64,000 nt of DNA, taken from assembly GCF_042767895.1 (NCBI RefSeq), contig NC_091578.1, forward strand, positions 7,102,019-7,166,018. Direction: 5' to 3'. This DNA is from Penaeus vannamei (taxonomy: Eukaryota > Arthropoda > Malacostraca > Decapoda > Penaeidae). The translations under genes were made by a program, and so were the position numbers. This document shows, in pieces, positions 13,691 to 29,069 of the stretch. Positions within the stretch are counted from its first letter, which is position 1; each line of letters starts with the position of its first letter. Under the pieces are notes generated by a model that did no database searches, was not told the DNA's origin, and saw only the letters and a list, made by a program, of their open reading frames with translations.

Positions 13691-14077
13691 ATCACTAATT
13701 TTTTTTGTTCTTTTAGTTTTTTAGATATTTTTTTAACAAGCTGTATCATGGCTTCTATTTAATTATCAAATCCCGTTGGCTTACGTATTCATGTTCGCAG
13801 GTAATAGAAATGCAGTGACGTATATATCACAGAAAATGGATAGAATTTAAGGGAAAACAAGACAATCCAATGTTGAGAACTTTCGATGATAGATTTCGTT
13901 TTTTTACACTTTATTTCTGTCGAGTTTAATTTGATTTATCGAAAAACTTTTATTTAATATATCTTCCTTCTTTTAATTTATTTTCCACTTCAGTTTTTTT
14001 CCCTTTTTTCATTCGATATTTTTATCATTCTAAATTTGGTTTATTTCATGGAAACTTAAGCTACAGTATTTTAGTTT

Positions 14078-14158
<81 letters not shown>
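14078..14158. repeat. (GT)n microsatellite
   Basis: About 40 uninterrupted GT units in copy B; copy A has only a short interrupted GT/GC stretch at the same place (11735-11752). Confidence 0.98.
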
Positions 14159-14167
<9 letters not shown>

Positions 14168-14902
14168 GATAGATGTGTTCATGTTTATATATGTATATGT
14201 GTGCGTGAGTGTGTTTGTGTGTGTGTCTGCAGAACAGAAATCACGTTCTTTCACCTCTATCTATGTTTCTCATTATCTTACTCCCCTTTCTTATTCTTTG
14301 ATTATCAGCTTAGTAATACTATCATATTGTACGGGTAGTGTGTTTTGCTTCTCACTTGTTATAAGCACACAGATCATTAAGCTCAAATAGGTTTACAGTC
14401 AACATTCAAGATAACTTTAGTATAACTCCTGCCTTCGAAGCGGGGATGGGAGAGGGAGTGAGGGATCGATTTGCTAGTCCTTTTAATTTTAGTTTCCATT
14501 TCGTGGTCATAGGCATATTAATGAAGTTTCAAATTAGAGGCAGAGTATATTCAGTCTGAAAAAAATCTGACTGTAAACTAAAAGAGATCGAAAATTTTTT
14601 ATCCCAATTTAAGTTAAAACCATGCTTATTGCCAGTGTGTAAAATATTGAATCAAGAAAAAAAAATAGCGGTCGAAGCCACAGAGTGAGGAAGATATTGG
14701 TTGGAAGATGGATTGATATAGATATAAAGACAGATAAAGATAGCGATAGTGATAGATAGGTAGATAGGATGATAGAGAACATGAAAGAAAATGATAGAAA
14801 ACAAGAAAACAAGAGAAAGGAAACGATGAAATCAATATCAATCAATTAACATGATAAATAAAATTGAAAACCCAAAAGTGGACCTGCGTGTGATTCCACA
14901 CT

Positions 14903-14973
14903 TGGCATGGAACAGTCTCGAACGTGGGTCTGTGAATTACTAGACCAGCACGTTAACCATTCCTCCACCTTGA
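14903..14973 (-). repeat. tRNA-Thr-like sequence in duplicated segment B
   Basis: Counterpart of 12503-12573 with GGTTAACGTGCTGG, a better A-box-like match than copy A (one base difference). The rest of the head is identical. Confidence 0.55.
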
Positions 14974-15713
14974 CGATCTTCCGTAGTTAAAGAAATTCAT
15001 GCTATATTTAAACTAACCATTTGTTGCATAACCACATGAATGGTAACCCAATATATATAAGCATCTGTCTTGTTTGTTTGTTTGTTTGTTTGTTTTACAC
15101 AGACATGCCAGTTGAATACAGTACCACATTTTAAGCAATTTTTAAAGTGACAAATTGTACTAAAGAAACCAGGAAAAGGACATTAGTATTACAATAGTTG
15201 TAATTTCCATTAGTAATATAAGCATTATATACTCATTATCACTACTTTCATTATCTCTAAACATACCATTTTATTATCATTATTGTCAGTTTTGTTTTGT
15301 TGCTGTTATTGTTATTATCTGTCTCTGACTTCTATCTGTGAGTATAACATTTCAATGTGCCAAACATACTAAGTGAAAATCATATTTTAATGTAGTCAAC
15401 TGATTTTTAACTCATTGTAAAATGCTGTACTAATACAGCCTCAGCTGTCTGTGCATTAAAGCTAGATAAATATACCTTCATTTAACACATTAATATTTGA
15501 GCTCTGTTTTAAGGAAATACCATCATATTTTCCTATAAATTTATATGTTCAACCCTTTTTCATTTTTAATGCTTACATTCCAGCGTCCCAGATCTGTACA
15601 CGATCAAAATCTACAACTACGAAAACAAGCAAATCACAGTAAAATAGTTAAAGGCCAGTCAGAATACATTAGCGTTTTGCCAACCTCCATTGGTTTGACC
15701 TGATGTACAGATA

Positions 15714-16334
15714 GGCTGGGTATAATCCACTAACCGCTGACTGCTGACCTCTGACCAAAATCGATACTTGGTATAAATCTTTCCCTTTTCCTCCCTGCCA
15801 GTTATACATCCGAATCTTCATGCCAATTTTAGGAAGAAATATGATAAAATATAAGAATTTACAGCAGATGTTTGGTGTTTAATTTGAAATTCGTTACCAA
15901 TCTCGCAAGCAAAATATGGCGGCACGGGCGAAGCTTTGCGGCGTTTCTTAATTTTGCGAAGGCATTTTCTCCCACTTAAAATAATGGAATCTTTGGTTGT
16001 GTGTCCTTTATCGTTACTTTATAACCTTTGTTTTGTAAATAAATACCCTATTCGATGTTTTGTGTGGTTTATTACAACGACCAACATTTCCTGGAGTCCT
16101 TGCATACTGCGAACAAGTGCAAAATGGCGGGATGGGCCAGTTTTCGCTTCGTCGCGTGGTTTACAAACGTCTCCTTTCAAAATTTATTGAGCTCAGACCC
16201 ATGGTCGTATGAATCATATCGATTGCATATAACCTTTATTTTGTGGATCAGGTGTCCGTTCATAGAAAAAAATCATACCAAGTATAGATCTAAGTCAGGT
16301 CAGTGGTCACCGATCAGGGTATTATACCCAGCCC
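15714..16334. mobile_element. 620-bp segment with about 65-bp imperfect inverted ends
   Basis: The left end GCTGGGTATAAT...ATACTTGGTATAAAT (15714-15778) is matched, inverted, by 16334-16270 (GCTGGGTATAAT...ATACTTGGTATGATT), with TGACC/CTGACCT words in between on both sides. The interior holds two loosely similar halves, each with CAAAAT(AT)GGCGG and TATAACCTTTNTTTTGT words. No transposase frame is visible. A MITE or fold-back element is the likeliest reading; no target-site duplication could be fixed by eye. Confidence 0.6.
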
Positions 16335-17421
16335 TCTTAAAACAAGGCAATGCCAGAGACAGCCAGTGCCACTGCTGGCGTTCGGCCGCCACGAAAAGTA
16401 TTAACTTCGACAATAAGCGCCACTATCAGCAAATCAAATCATGAAAGTGGTGCAAAATTTGATGCTTATTGACTTATCCAGCTAGCTTATCACTTAAAAT
16501 ACCAATTAATATCTTAACGCACTGCTAATCTTACAAAAATATTTACTAACCACAACACTCACTCACTCACATCCACATACACCTTAATACCATCACATAT
16601 ATTCATAATCTCTCTAACATATACAAGCAGGCATATATGCATAATATCTGCTTATAATCTGCTTGTTTCCCCTTAATCCACCTGCCTAATTTACCATTTA
16701 TTTTCCTTTCCCTTCCTATCTACATGTTCATTTGCAAGAAAAATAACCCATTGTTAATGACCATGTTTATGTGAAATGTGTCACAAATCAATCTTTTCTG
16801 GCACATACCAAATGCCCTGTCTATTAAACTCGTTTCTTGATAGAATTGTGTCATATCTTAGTTCAGAGCCTCTAAAAAGGTTGTTTACATTAGAAATGAG
16901 ATTTCAAGCAAATATTCTTCGTACTCTGCGCTCTAATTCTATGCAGCAGTCAATGTTTGGCAAAAATCTGTTGTTTTACGGAGGTCATGGACAAGCACCA
17001 CATATTATAATTCTAGAATAAGACCACATGCACATTATGTCTTTACAATACCAATTTCCCGTCATACCAGGAAAATGAGTAATACCCTGACATTTTTGAC
17101 AGATTGTTTGAATGGCTCTGCTATCAGGAAGCAGACATATCGTTGGAAAGTGCTTGCATCTAACAGTAATATTTCTTTGACCCATTTATTGACAAACTCA
17201 TGAGTTCATTCAAGAGTGCTAATTTCAATTGCAGTCCACCTGTAGCCATTCACCTCAAATTAATAAAGGAACACTTATGAATATTGAAAATAATATCAAA
17301 GCTGTGTATGTCCACACACGCACACATATGTATGTATGTATGTACACAGACATAGAGAGAGACAGATTGATAGATATAGGTGTACATATACATACATACA
17401 TACATGCATACATACACACAC

Positions 17422-17424
<3 letters not shown>
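16335..17424. other. Non-coding region, no recognised gene
   Basis: Mixed AT-rich sequence with a CACTCACTCACAT stretch near 16556. Short frames on both strands between 16776 and 17185 have no family resemblance that I recognise. A CATACATACATACATGCATA tract begins near 17390. Confidence 0.45.

Positions 17425-17498
<74 letters not shown>
17425..17498. repeat. (AT)n microsatellite
   Basis: About 37 TA units following CATACATACACACACATG. Confidence 0.97.
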
Positions 17499-17501
<3 letters not shown>

Positions 17502-18634
17502 GACAAAAATTTGTTACATGTTATCATGTTTTTAATACCATGTAATGCGTATTAAAAATTGTGCAAAACGAAGTTGCTTCATTTTCACCATTTTTTAAAT
17601 AAATAACGGTGAAATAAGGTGACCCAACTGAGGAGAAGTGTTAGGATAGATTCCAGTATAAGCAGTAAATTCTTCTCAAAATATTTCGATTTTAAAAGTT
17701 ACTAAATATTCATACAGATGCTATTCAAATGTTCTGTGTCGTTGTACCTATTCTGAAATAGATATTCGTTGAGTAACTAAAAAAGCAAACTATCGAACGC
17801 CTTCGTGAGAATCACATTCCTGTTGCCGCTCCACCGCCACTCAGTTTCCAGTTTCGAAGCAAGGGTGTTGGGTCCACCGCCACTTGAACGACAGCACCAT
17901 CGTTGGCGGTAGGGTTTTTAAGTACGGCCCTAAGTGAACTTCAGTAACTTAATACGAGATCACAATATTCAGTTACCTGGTATATTATGAGACTTTGTGG
18001 AAAAAGAAACAGTTTCCATATATTATTATTTTGAATAAAGGAGAGCCCGCACAGTCCATAAATGGACTTGTATGGACTCTTTTAAATGTGTAGGAAGGAA
18101 CGCAATGACAAATTACAACTATATTTATTCTGGGATTCTGGTAACAGTTTAGTTTTTTATACTTACCAAAAAGAATCTGAAAAAAGTCAAGAGTTCACTT
18201 AAGAACATTACCCTAAACATTTATGTTAAATGCAGATTGGTCAGCTGCCGTTCCACAGGAAGCAAATCAATATTTTAACTAATATATGGTAATGACATTT
18301 ACACTTGAAAAATATCCTTCGGTGTTTCTCAATTGCTGCAAATCTGGTAATACCTGATGATACAAACTAGGCAGAGAAATATCGCCTAATTGTCCATACA
18401 AATTACACTACTTTCTTCAAATGTGCCTTTACATAATGCTACATGAGGAAAAATTTAAGTTCCAAGTTAGTGATGTTCAAAATAGTCATGTTTTCTATTC
18501 GCAACCTTATCGAAACAGTAATAGTACAATATATTATGCATTGTGGATATTTTATGATATAGTATCTCTGAGTGCTACTGCCGTTCCTTTATTGTAGAGG
18601 CAGGTAGGTAAGTAAAGAGATAGAAAGAGAATAT
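17499..18634. other. Non-coding region, no recognised gene
   Basis: Ordinary AT-rich sequence. CCACCGCCACT occurs twice at 17831-17841 and 17876-17886. Otherwise no repeat, exon or RNA gene was found. It may include the Tmc 3' end at its right edge. Confidence 0.4.
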
Positions 18635-19030
18635 ATGTGTTTATCTATCTCTGTGTGTCTGTCAGTCTACCCACTTGTATGTTTGCATTCGTTTGTCTAT
18701 ATTTCTGTGTCTGTGTACCCCTCTATGCGTCTGTGTACCTACCTGTCTCTGCATTTGTACGTCTGTGTATGTGTCTGTCTACCTCTGTTTGTTTGTGTCT
18801 ATTTCTTTGTACCCCTATTTGTGTCTGTGTACCTCTGTGTACCACTTTGTGTGTTTGTCTATATACCCCTCGTTGTGTTTGCGTGCCCCTCTCTATATGT
18901 CTAAGTACCACTCTGTGTGTCTATATACTTCTCAGTATGTCTCTGTTCCTTTTCTGTATGTATGTAGCTGTGTCTGAGTACCACTCTATAACTTTATCTC
19001 TGTCAGTATTTTTTTATGTGAGCGTGTACA
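18635..19030 (+). repeat. Degenerate CTGTGTACCTCT-type minisatellite
   Basis: Words such as GTCTGTGTACC, CTCTGTGTACCACT and TCTATATACCCCT recur at irregular 20-36 bp intervals. All three plus frames are open because the motif lacks T-A-A/T-A-G words, not because it codes. It may lie in the Tmc 3' UTR. Confidence 0.8.
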
Positions 19031-19145
19031 TGTATATGTGGAGGTGTATTGTATATTCGCGCGTATAATGCAAGAGATTGATGAGTGTCTGTGCATGATA
19101 AAAAATAAGTGCTTTTTTTACAACGACCATGATATAACTATCAAA

Positions 19146-23420
<4,275 letters not shown>

Positions 23421-23734
23421 CTGTGAGTAAGAAGGGTCTTGGAATAACTTATGTGGTCAGGAATATTGAATCCTTGATTTATATTTACGTCCAGAGTGTC
23501 CATTTAAAGAGGGAAAGAACCGAATACGATCTTAAATGATTATTAACAATATCAGCAATCCGATAGGATATTACGGGCCTAAAACAGTTGTTCCGAATTT
23601 CCGAATTGCCCGCATTGTTTCCTATATATATTCATTGTAGAATCTACAATAACAGTATCAATTCCTAACTGTACCTTATACCTCAGTAACAATAACATCA
23701 AATTACGTTTTCTCCTGATTATTCACCCTGTATA
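23421..23734. other. Tmc intron sequence running into the assembly gap
   Basis: The 314 bases upstream (in gene sense) of the most 5' visible exon are AT-rich non-coding sequence without ATT/ATC arrays. No further exon with acceptable splice sites was seen before the Ns. Confidence 0.6.
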
Positions 23735-24234
23735 NNNNNNNNNNNNNNNNNNNNNNNNNNNNNNNNNNNNNNNNNNNNNNNNNNNNNNNNNNNNNNNNNN
23801 NNNNNNNNNNNNNNNNNNNNNNNNNNNNNNNNNNNNNNNNNNNNNNNNNNNNNNNNNNNNNNNNNNNNNNNNNNNNNNNNNNNNNNNNNNNNNNNNNNNN
23901 NNNNNNNNNNNNNNNNNNNNNNNNNNNNNNNNNNNNNNNNNNNNNNNNNNNNNNNNNNNNNNNNNNNNNNNNNNNNNNNNNNNNNNNNNNNNNNNNNNNN
24001 NNNNNNNNNNNNNNNNNNNNNNNNNNNNNNNNNNNNNNNNNNNNNNNNNNNNNNNNNNNNNNNNNNNNNNNNNNNNNNNNNNNNNNNNNNNNNNNNNNNN
24101 NNNNNNNNNNNNNNNNNNNNNNNNNNNNNNNNNNNNNNNNNNNNNNNNNNNNNNNNNNNNNNNNNNNNNNNNNNNNNNNNNNNNNNNNNNNNNNNNNNNN
24201 NNNNNNNNNNNNNNNNNNNNNNNNNNNNNNNNNN
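23735..24234. other. Assembly gap of 500 N
   Basis: Exactly 500 N, a placeholder size. The left flank is Tmc intron; the right flank is already ATT/ATC array, so the true boundary between gene and array is unsequenced. Confidence 0.99.
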
Positions 24235-24411
24235 ACCACTATCATCGTTATGATCATTATCATTATCATAATTATCATCATTATTATTATTACTATTATC
24301 ATTAATAAGATTATTCTTATCATTACTGTTCGGACCATTATCACTGTTATTATCAATATTGATTTTGCTGTTATTATTGCTTTCTCATCATCATCATCCT
24401 TATCATCACTC

Positions 24412-24451
<40 letters not shown>

Positions 24452-24602
24452 CATTGTCATCATCATCATTTTCATCAATATTTTTTCAACATTGTTGTTG
24501 CTGTTGTTATAATCGTTACCATTATCATAATTACCCTTATTATTATCAGTTCCATTCTTATTATCATTGTCATCCTAATTCTTTGTATCATTATCTTTAT
24601 TA

Positions 24603-24990
24603 CCAACCACCATAATTACACTCAGCCATATATATTTGAATAGGAGTAGAAACTAAGGATATTAAGCATGTGAATTACCATTTCAGTATGTATATGCTGT
24701 GTTATTTTGACATTTGGCATCACTGAACAAGGCCTGCCTGCCTTGGAGAGCGTTTTATTAAGCGGGGAAAGGTACAGTTCTTGGCCTATCGGAAGGAATT
24801 CTTGCCCAAACGGTCCCCTGCTTAAAACTCTAAGTATTTTAAGCATGACAATTACTCTTTCTTTCGGGTGGCGATAGCTCGGTGGGTAGCGCGCGAGACT
24901 TGGGTTCTGGGAACAGGGGTTCGAGACGCGGTCAAGGGAGGGTTGCCAACGCTTTTGTTTTCAAAAGCGTTGGCGGTGTCGCTTTCGTTG
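24603..24990 (+). repeat. Array unit R1 (head variant GGGTGGCGA), perfect tail palindrome
   Basis: First unit after the gap. Core 24870-24945, with GGGAACAGG in place of GGGGACAGG. The tail forms a perfect inverted repeat CCAACGCTTTT...AAAAGCGTTGG at 24947-24973. The upstream partial head has been lost here: ACCATTTCAGTATGTATATG replaces the GAGCTGCGATAGC region. Confidence 0.85.
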
Positions 24991-25159
24991 TTATTAGCAT
25001 TTTGCAGTGACTATTCTTATTACCATTGTTATTAGCAATATCGTTCGTACTATAATTGTTATTATCATCATTATTATTATAATCATTATTGTTATTGTTA
25101 CTTTTATCAAAATTATCATTATTGTTAATATTTTTTATTATCATCATTATTATTACTAT

Positions 25160-25463
25160 GCGTTTTCTTTCTACAGTCAGTTTACTCAACCAATGATGCC
25201 GAGAGCAGTCACTGTTCCCTGGGCATCATGGGACGATGTTTCAGGTGATTGACAGCTCTTTGCGTCGTCTGTGGGCAGTGCCAAGGAGGGCCATCTTCTG
25301 GGCCTCACAGATGGTGATGTTGCCAGGAATCTTATTGGTGTATTTATCCAGTCTTTTTTCACTAATCCTGGTGCCCCAATTATAACGGTTATCACTTCAG
25401 TTTCATGTCCCATATCTTTTGAAATCTCGGTTTCCAGATCTTTGTACTTAGATAGTTTTTTAT
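25160..25463 (-). mobile_element. Non-LTR retrotransposon reverse transcriptase, 3'-end remnant 1
   Basis: Minus-strand translation begins LSKYKDLETEISK, continues HETEVITVIIGAPGLVKK, then after a frameshift DKYTNKIPGN and CEAQKMALLGTAHRRRKELS, ending in TGA. This is the C-terminal end typical of R2-like or related endonuclease-type non-LTR reverse transcriptases (a KYKDL start, an IGA-LG box, then QK-ALLGTAH). A short 3' UTR ending in AGAAAGAAAACGCA runs into ATA/ATG triplets. Frame breaks make it dead. It carries the extra 32 bp (25174-25205). Confidence 0.75.
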
Positions 25464-25647
25464 TTTCATTATTATTATTATTATTATTATCATTATTATT
25501 ATTATTATTATTATCATTATTATTATTATTATTATTATCATTGTTATTATTATTGTTTTTATTATTATTATTACTACTACTACTTTTATTATTATTATTA
25601 TCTTTATTATTGTTATTATTATTTTTATTTTTATTTATTATTATTAC

Positions 25648-25654
<7 letters not shown>

Positions 25655-25689
<35 letters not shown>

Positions 25690-25756
25690 CATTATCATTA
25701 TCATTATCATTATCATTATCATTATCATTATCATTATCATTATCATTATCATTATC

Positions 25757-25785
<29 letters not shown>
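25655..25785 (+). repeat. (ATTATC)n hexanucleotide tract
   Basis: Uninterrupted ATTATC hexamers, about 21 units, inside the R1-R2 spacer. Related tracts occur at 35320-35420 and 60338-60445. Confidence 0.95.
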
Positions 25786-25824
<39 letters not shown>

Positions 25825-25845
25825 TACTACTTTTATTATTGTTAC

Positions 25846-25914
<69 letters not shown>

Positions 25915-26949
25915 CATTATTATTATTATTACTATTACTGTTATTATTGTTATTATCATTATTATTACTGTTATTGATTTTGTTATTAATGCCGATTTTA
26001 ATACTATTGTTATTATCACTATAATCGTTATTATAATAATTATCCTTAACAATATCCTAAAAATATTATCATTCTCAAAATTAAATTCATTACTATTATC
26101 ATCAATCTTATTTCTTTCATTATCTTAATGATTATTGTTATTATCAACATCATGTTGTCATCTCTCTTATTATTATTATTATCATTTTTAATATATGATT
26201 TTTGTCATTATTACTGCAATTATTATAGATGATGATAATTATTATATCTATTATCATCATAGTCATTATTATTATCATTATTGTTATTGATATTATTATT
26301 ATCATTATTGTTATTATTATCACTATTACCATCATAAATAATCTTATTATTATCATTGTTATTATCATTATTTGTATTATCCTTGATATCATTATTGTTA
26401 TTGTATTGTTATCATTGTTATTGTCATTATTGTTTTCTATTTTTACCATTTTCATTACCATTATTGATACCATTATCATCATTATCACTATCCTTATCAT
26501 TGTTTTCTTGATAACTGTCATTGTTAATGTTACTATTATTATTGATATTATGTTATTATAAATACCATCATTATCATTAATTTTGCTATCACTATCATTA
26601 TTGTTATCATTATAATCATCATTATCATTTTTACTGTTATCGTTGTCATCATTATCATTATTTATATAATGATTATTGCTATGAATATTTTTATTATTAG
26701 TTAGGATCACTATCATTATTGTTTGTTGTTATTATTACTTTATTGTTATCATCATTATCACTCATCATTGTCATCATTATCATTGCTATCATTATCATTT
26801 TCATTATCGTCATTGTTATCATTATTTTATCATTACTGTCATCATTATTATTATCATTATCATTACCGTCGCTGTTGTTGCTATTATGATCATTACTGTT
26901 ATCATTATCAACCTTATTATCATTATCATCATTATCATTATCTTTATCA

Positions 26950-27360
26950 CCAACATCATCATAATTGCACAGCCATATATTCGAATAAGAGTAGAAACTA
27001 AGGATTTTAAGCATGTGAATTACCAATTCTTTTGAGCTGCGATAGCTCTGTCGGCTATGTACATATTTTGTGTTATTTTGACATTTGGCATCACTGAACA
27101 AGTCTTGTCTGCCTTGGAAAGCGTTTTATTAAGCAGGGAATGGGACAGTTCTTGGCCAATCGGAAGGAATTCTTGCCCAAACGCTACCCTGCTTAAGACT
27201 TAAGTATTTCAAGCATGACAATTGCTCTTTCTTTCGGGTGGCGATAGCTCGGTGGGTAGCGCGCGAGACTTGGGTTCTGGGGACAGGGGTTCGAGACGCG
27301 ATCAAGGGAGGTTTGCCAATGTTTTTGTTTTCATTAGCATTGGCGGTATCGCTTTCGATA
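26950..27360 (+). repeat. Array unit R2 (head variant GGGTGGCGA)
   Basis: Partial head near 27035-27055, hairpin section 27113-27200, core 27238-27312 with one change (ACGCGATCAAGG). The tail carries the hairpin GCCAATG...CATTGGC. Confidence 0.85.
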
Positions 27361-27531
27361 TTATCATTATAAATATTAGATTTTATTTGGTGACTATTCT
27401 TACTGCCATTGTTATTAGCAGTATCGTTTTTATCATTGTTATTATTATCATTATTATAATAATTATTATTGTTACTATTATTGTTATTATTACTGTTATT
27501 ATTATTATCTTTATTATCATTATCATTACTA

Positions 27532-27840
27532 TGCTGCGTTTTCTTTCTACAGTCAGTTTACTCAACCAATGATGCCGAGAGCAGTCACTGTTCCCTGGGC
27601 ATCATGGGACGATGTTTCAGGTGATTGACAGCTCTTTGCGTCGTCTGTGGGCAGTGCCAAGGAGGGCCATCTTCTGGGCCTCACAGACGGTGATGTTGCC
27701 AGGAATCTTATTGGTGTATTTATCCAGTCTTTTTCACTAATCCTGGTGCCCCAATTATAACGGTTATCACTTCAGTTTCATGTCCCACATCTTTTGAAAT
27801 CTCGGTTTCCAGATCTTTGTACTTAGATAGTTTTTTATTT
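27532..27840 (-). mobile_element. Non-LTR retrotransposon reverse transcriptase, 3'-end remnant 2
   Basis: Same stretch as remnant 1 with few substitutions; the A-run in the KK region is one base shorter. It retains the same 32-bp 3' segment between CAGTCA repeats. It lies at the same place relative to unit R2 as remnant 1 does to R1. Confidence 0.75.
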
Positions 27841-27842
<2 letters not shown>

Positions 27843-27929
<87 letters not shown>

Positions 27930-27954
27930 ATAATAATAATAATTATTATTATTA

Positions 27955-28048
<94 letters not shown>

Positions 28049-28050
28049 CA
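27843..28050 (+). repeat. (ATT)n with internal strand switch
   Basis: Long ATT run that flips to ATAATAATAAT at about 27927-27945 and back to ATT, giving short inverted arms. Confidence 0.9.
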
Positions 28051-29069
28051 TTATTATTACCATTATTATTATTACCATTATCATTATCATTATTACTACT
28101 TTTATTATTGTTATTGTTATTTTTATTGTTATCATTATTATCATTATCATTATTATTATTATTACTGTTACTGTTATTATTGTTATTATCATTATTATTA
28201 CTGTTATTATTTTCATTATTATTGCCGATTTTAATAGTATTGTTATTATCACTATAATCGTTATTATAATCATTATCATTAACAGTATCCTAAAAATATT
28301 ATCATTATCAAAATTAAAGTCATTACGATTATCATCAACGTCATTTTTATCATTATCTTCATTATTATTGTTATTATCATTATATTGTCATCTCTCTTAA
28401 TATTATTATCATTTTTAATATCGTATGATTGTTATTATTACTGCTATTATTATAGATGATGATAATTATTATATCTATTATCATCATTGTCATTGTTATT
28501 ATCATTATTGTTATTAATATTATTATTATCACTATTTTCATTATTAATAATATTATTATAATTGTTATTATCATTATTTTTATTATCCTTGATATCATTA
28601 TTGTTATTGTATTGTTATCATTGTTATTGTTATTATTCTTTTCTATTTTTACCATTTTATTTACCATTATTAATACTAATATCTTTATCACTATACTTAT
28701 CATTATCTTCTTGATACCTGTCATTGTTAATGTTACTATTATTATTGATATTATGTTATTATAAATACCATCATTATCATTATCATTAATTTTGCTATCT
28801 CTATCATCATTATTGTTATCATTATAGTCATCATTACCATTTTTACTATTATCATTGTCATCATTATCATTATTTATGTAATGATTATTGCAATGAATAT
28901 TTTTATTATTACTGTTAGTTAGGATCACTATCATTATTGTTAACACTATTATTTTTGTTGTTATTATTACTTTATTGTCATCATCATTATCACTCATCAT
29001 TATCATTATTGTCAATGCTATCATTATACTTTTCATTATCATCATTGTTATCATCATTATTTTCATTAT

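Larger units (their letters stand above)
13700..15652 (+). repeat. 1.9-kb duplicated segment, copy B
   Basis: Matches copy A with small indels: an 80-bp (GT)n run at 14078-14158, one extra AA near 14662, a deletion in GAACATGAAAGAAAATG, and a (TTTG)6 insertion at 15069-15094 absent from A. Confidence 0.93.

Noticed and set aside
16055..16444. 129-codon plus-strand frame
   Set aside because: It lies across the inverted-end element and is not preserved between the element's two semi-repeated halves.
16776..17185. Short overlapping frames on both strands, one with a CQKCQG word
   Set aside because: No recognisable family, no splice context and no similarity between strands that favours one. 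Chance frames of this size are expected.
18635..19068. Cys/Leu/Val-rich plus-strand frames resembling a membrane protein
   Set aside because: Three overlapping frames are open at once because the CTGTGTACC repeat lacks stop words.
24870..24945. Functional tRNA genes in the array cores
   Set aside because: A-box-like and B-box-like words are present, but the T stem has mismatches (GGGG against CGCG), the anticodon stem has a G-G mismatch and no acceptor stem can form. tRNA-derived is supported, a working tRNA is not.
25160..25463. Plus-strand frame over the reverse-transcriptase remnant (MGSAKEGHLL...)
   Set aside because: It is the antisense of the remnant. The minus strand, with its frame breaks, matches the reverse-transcriptase C-terminus.
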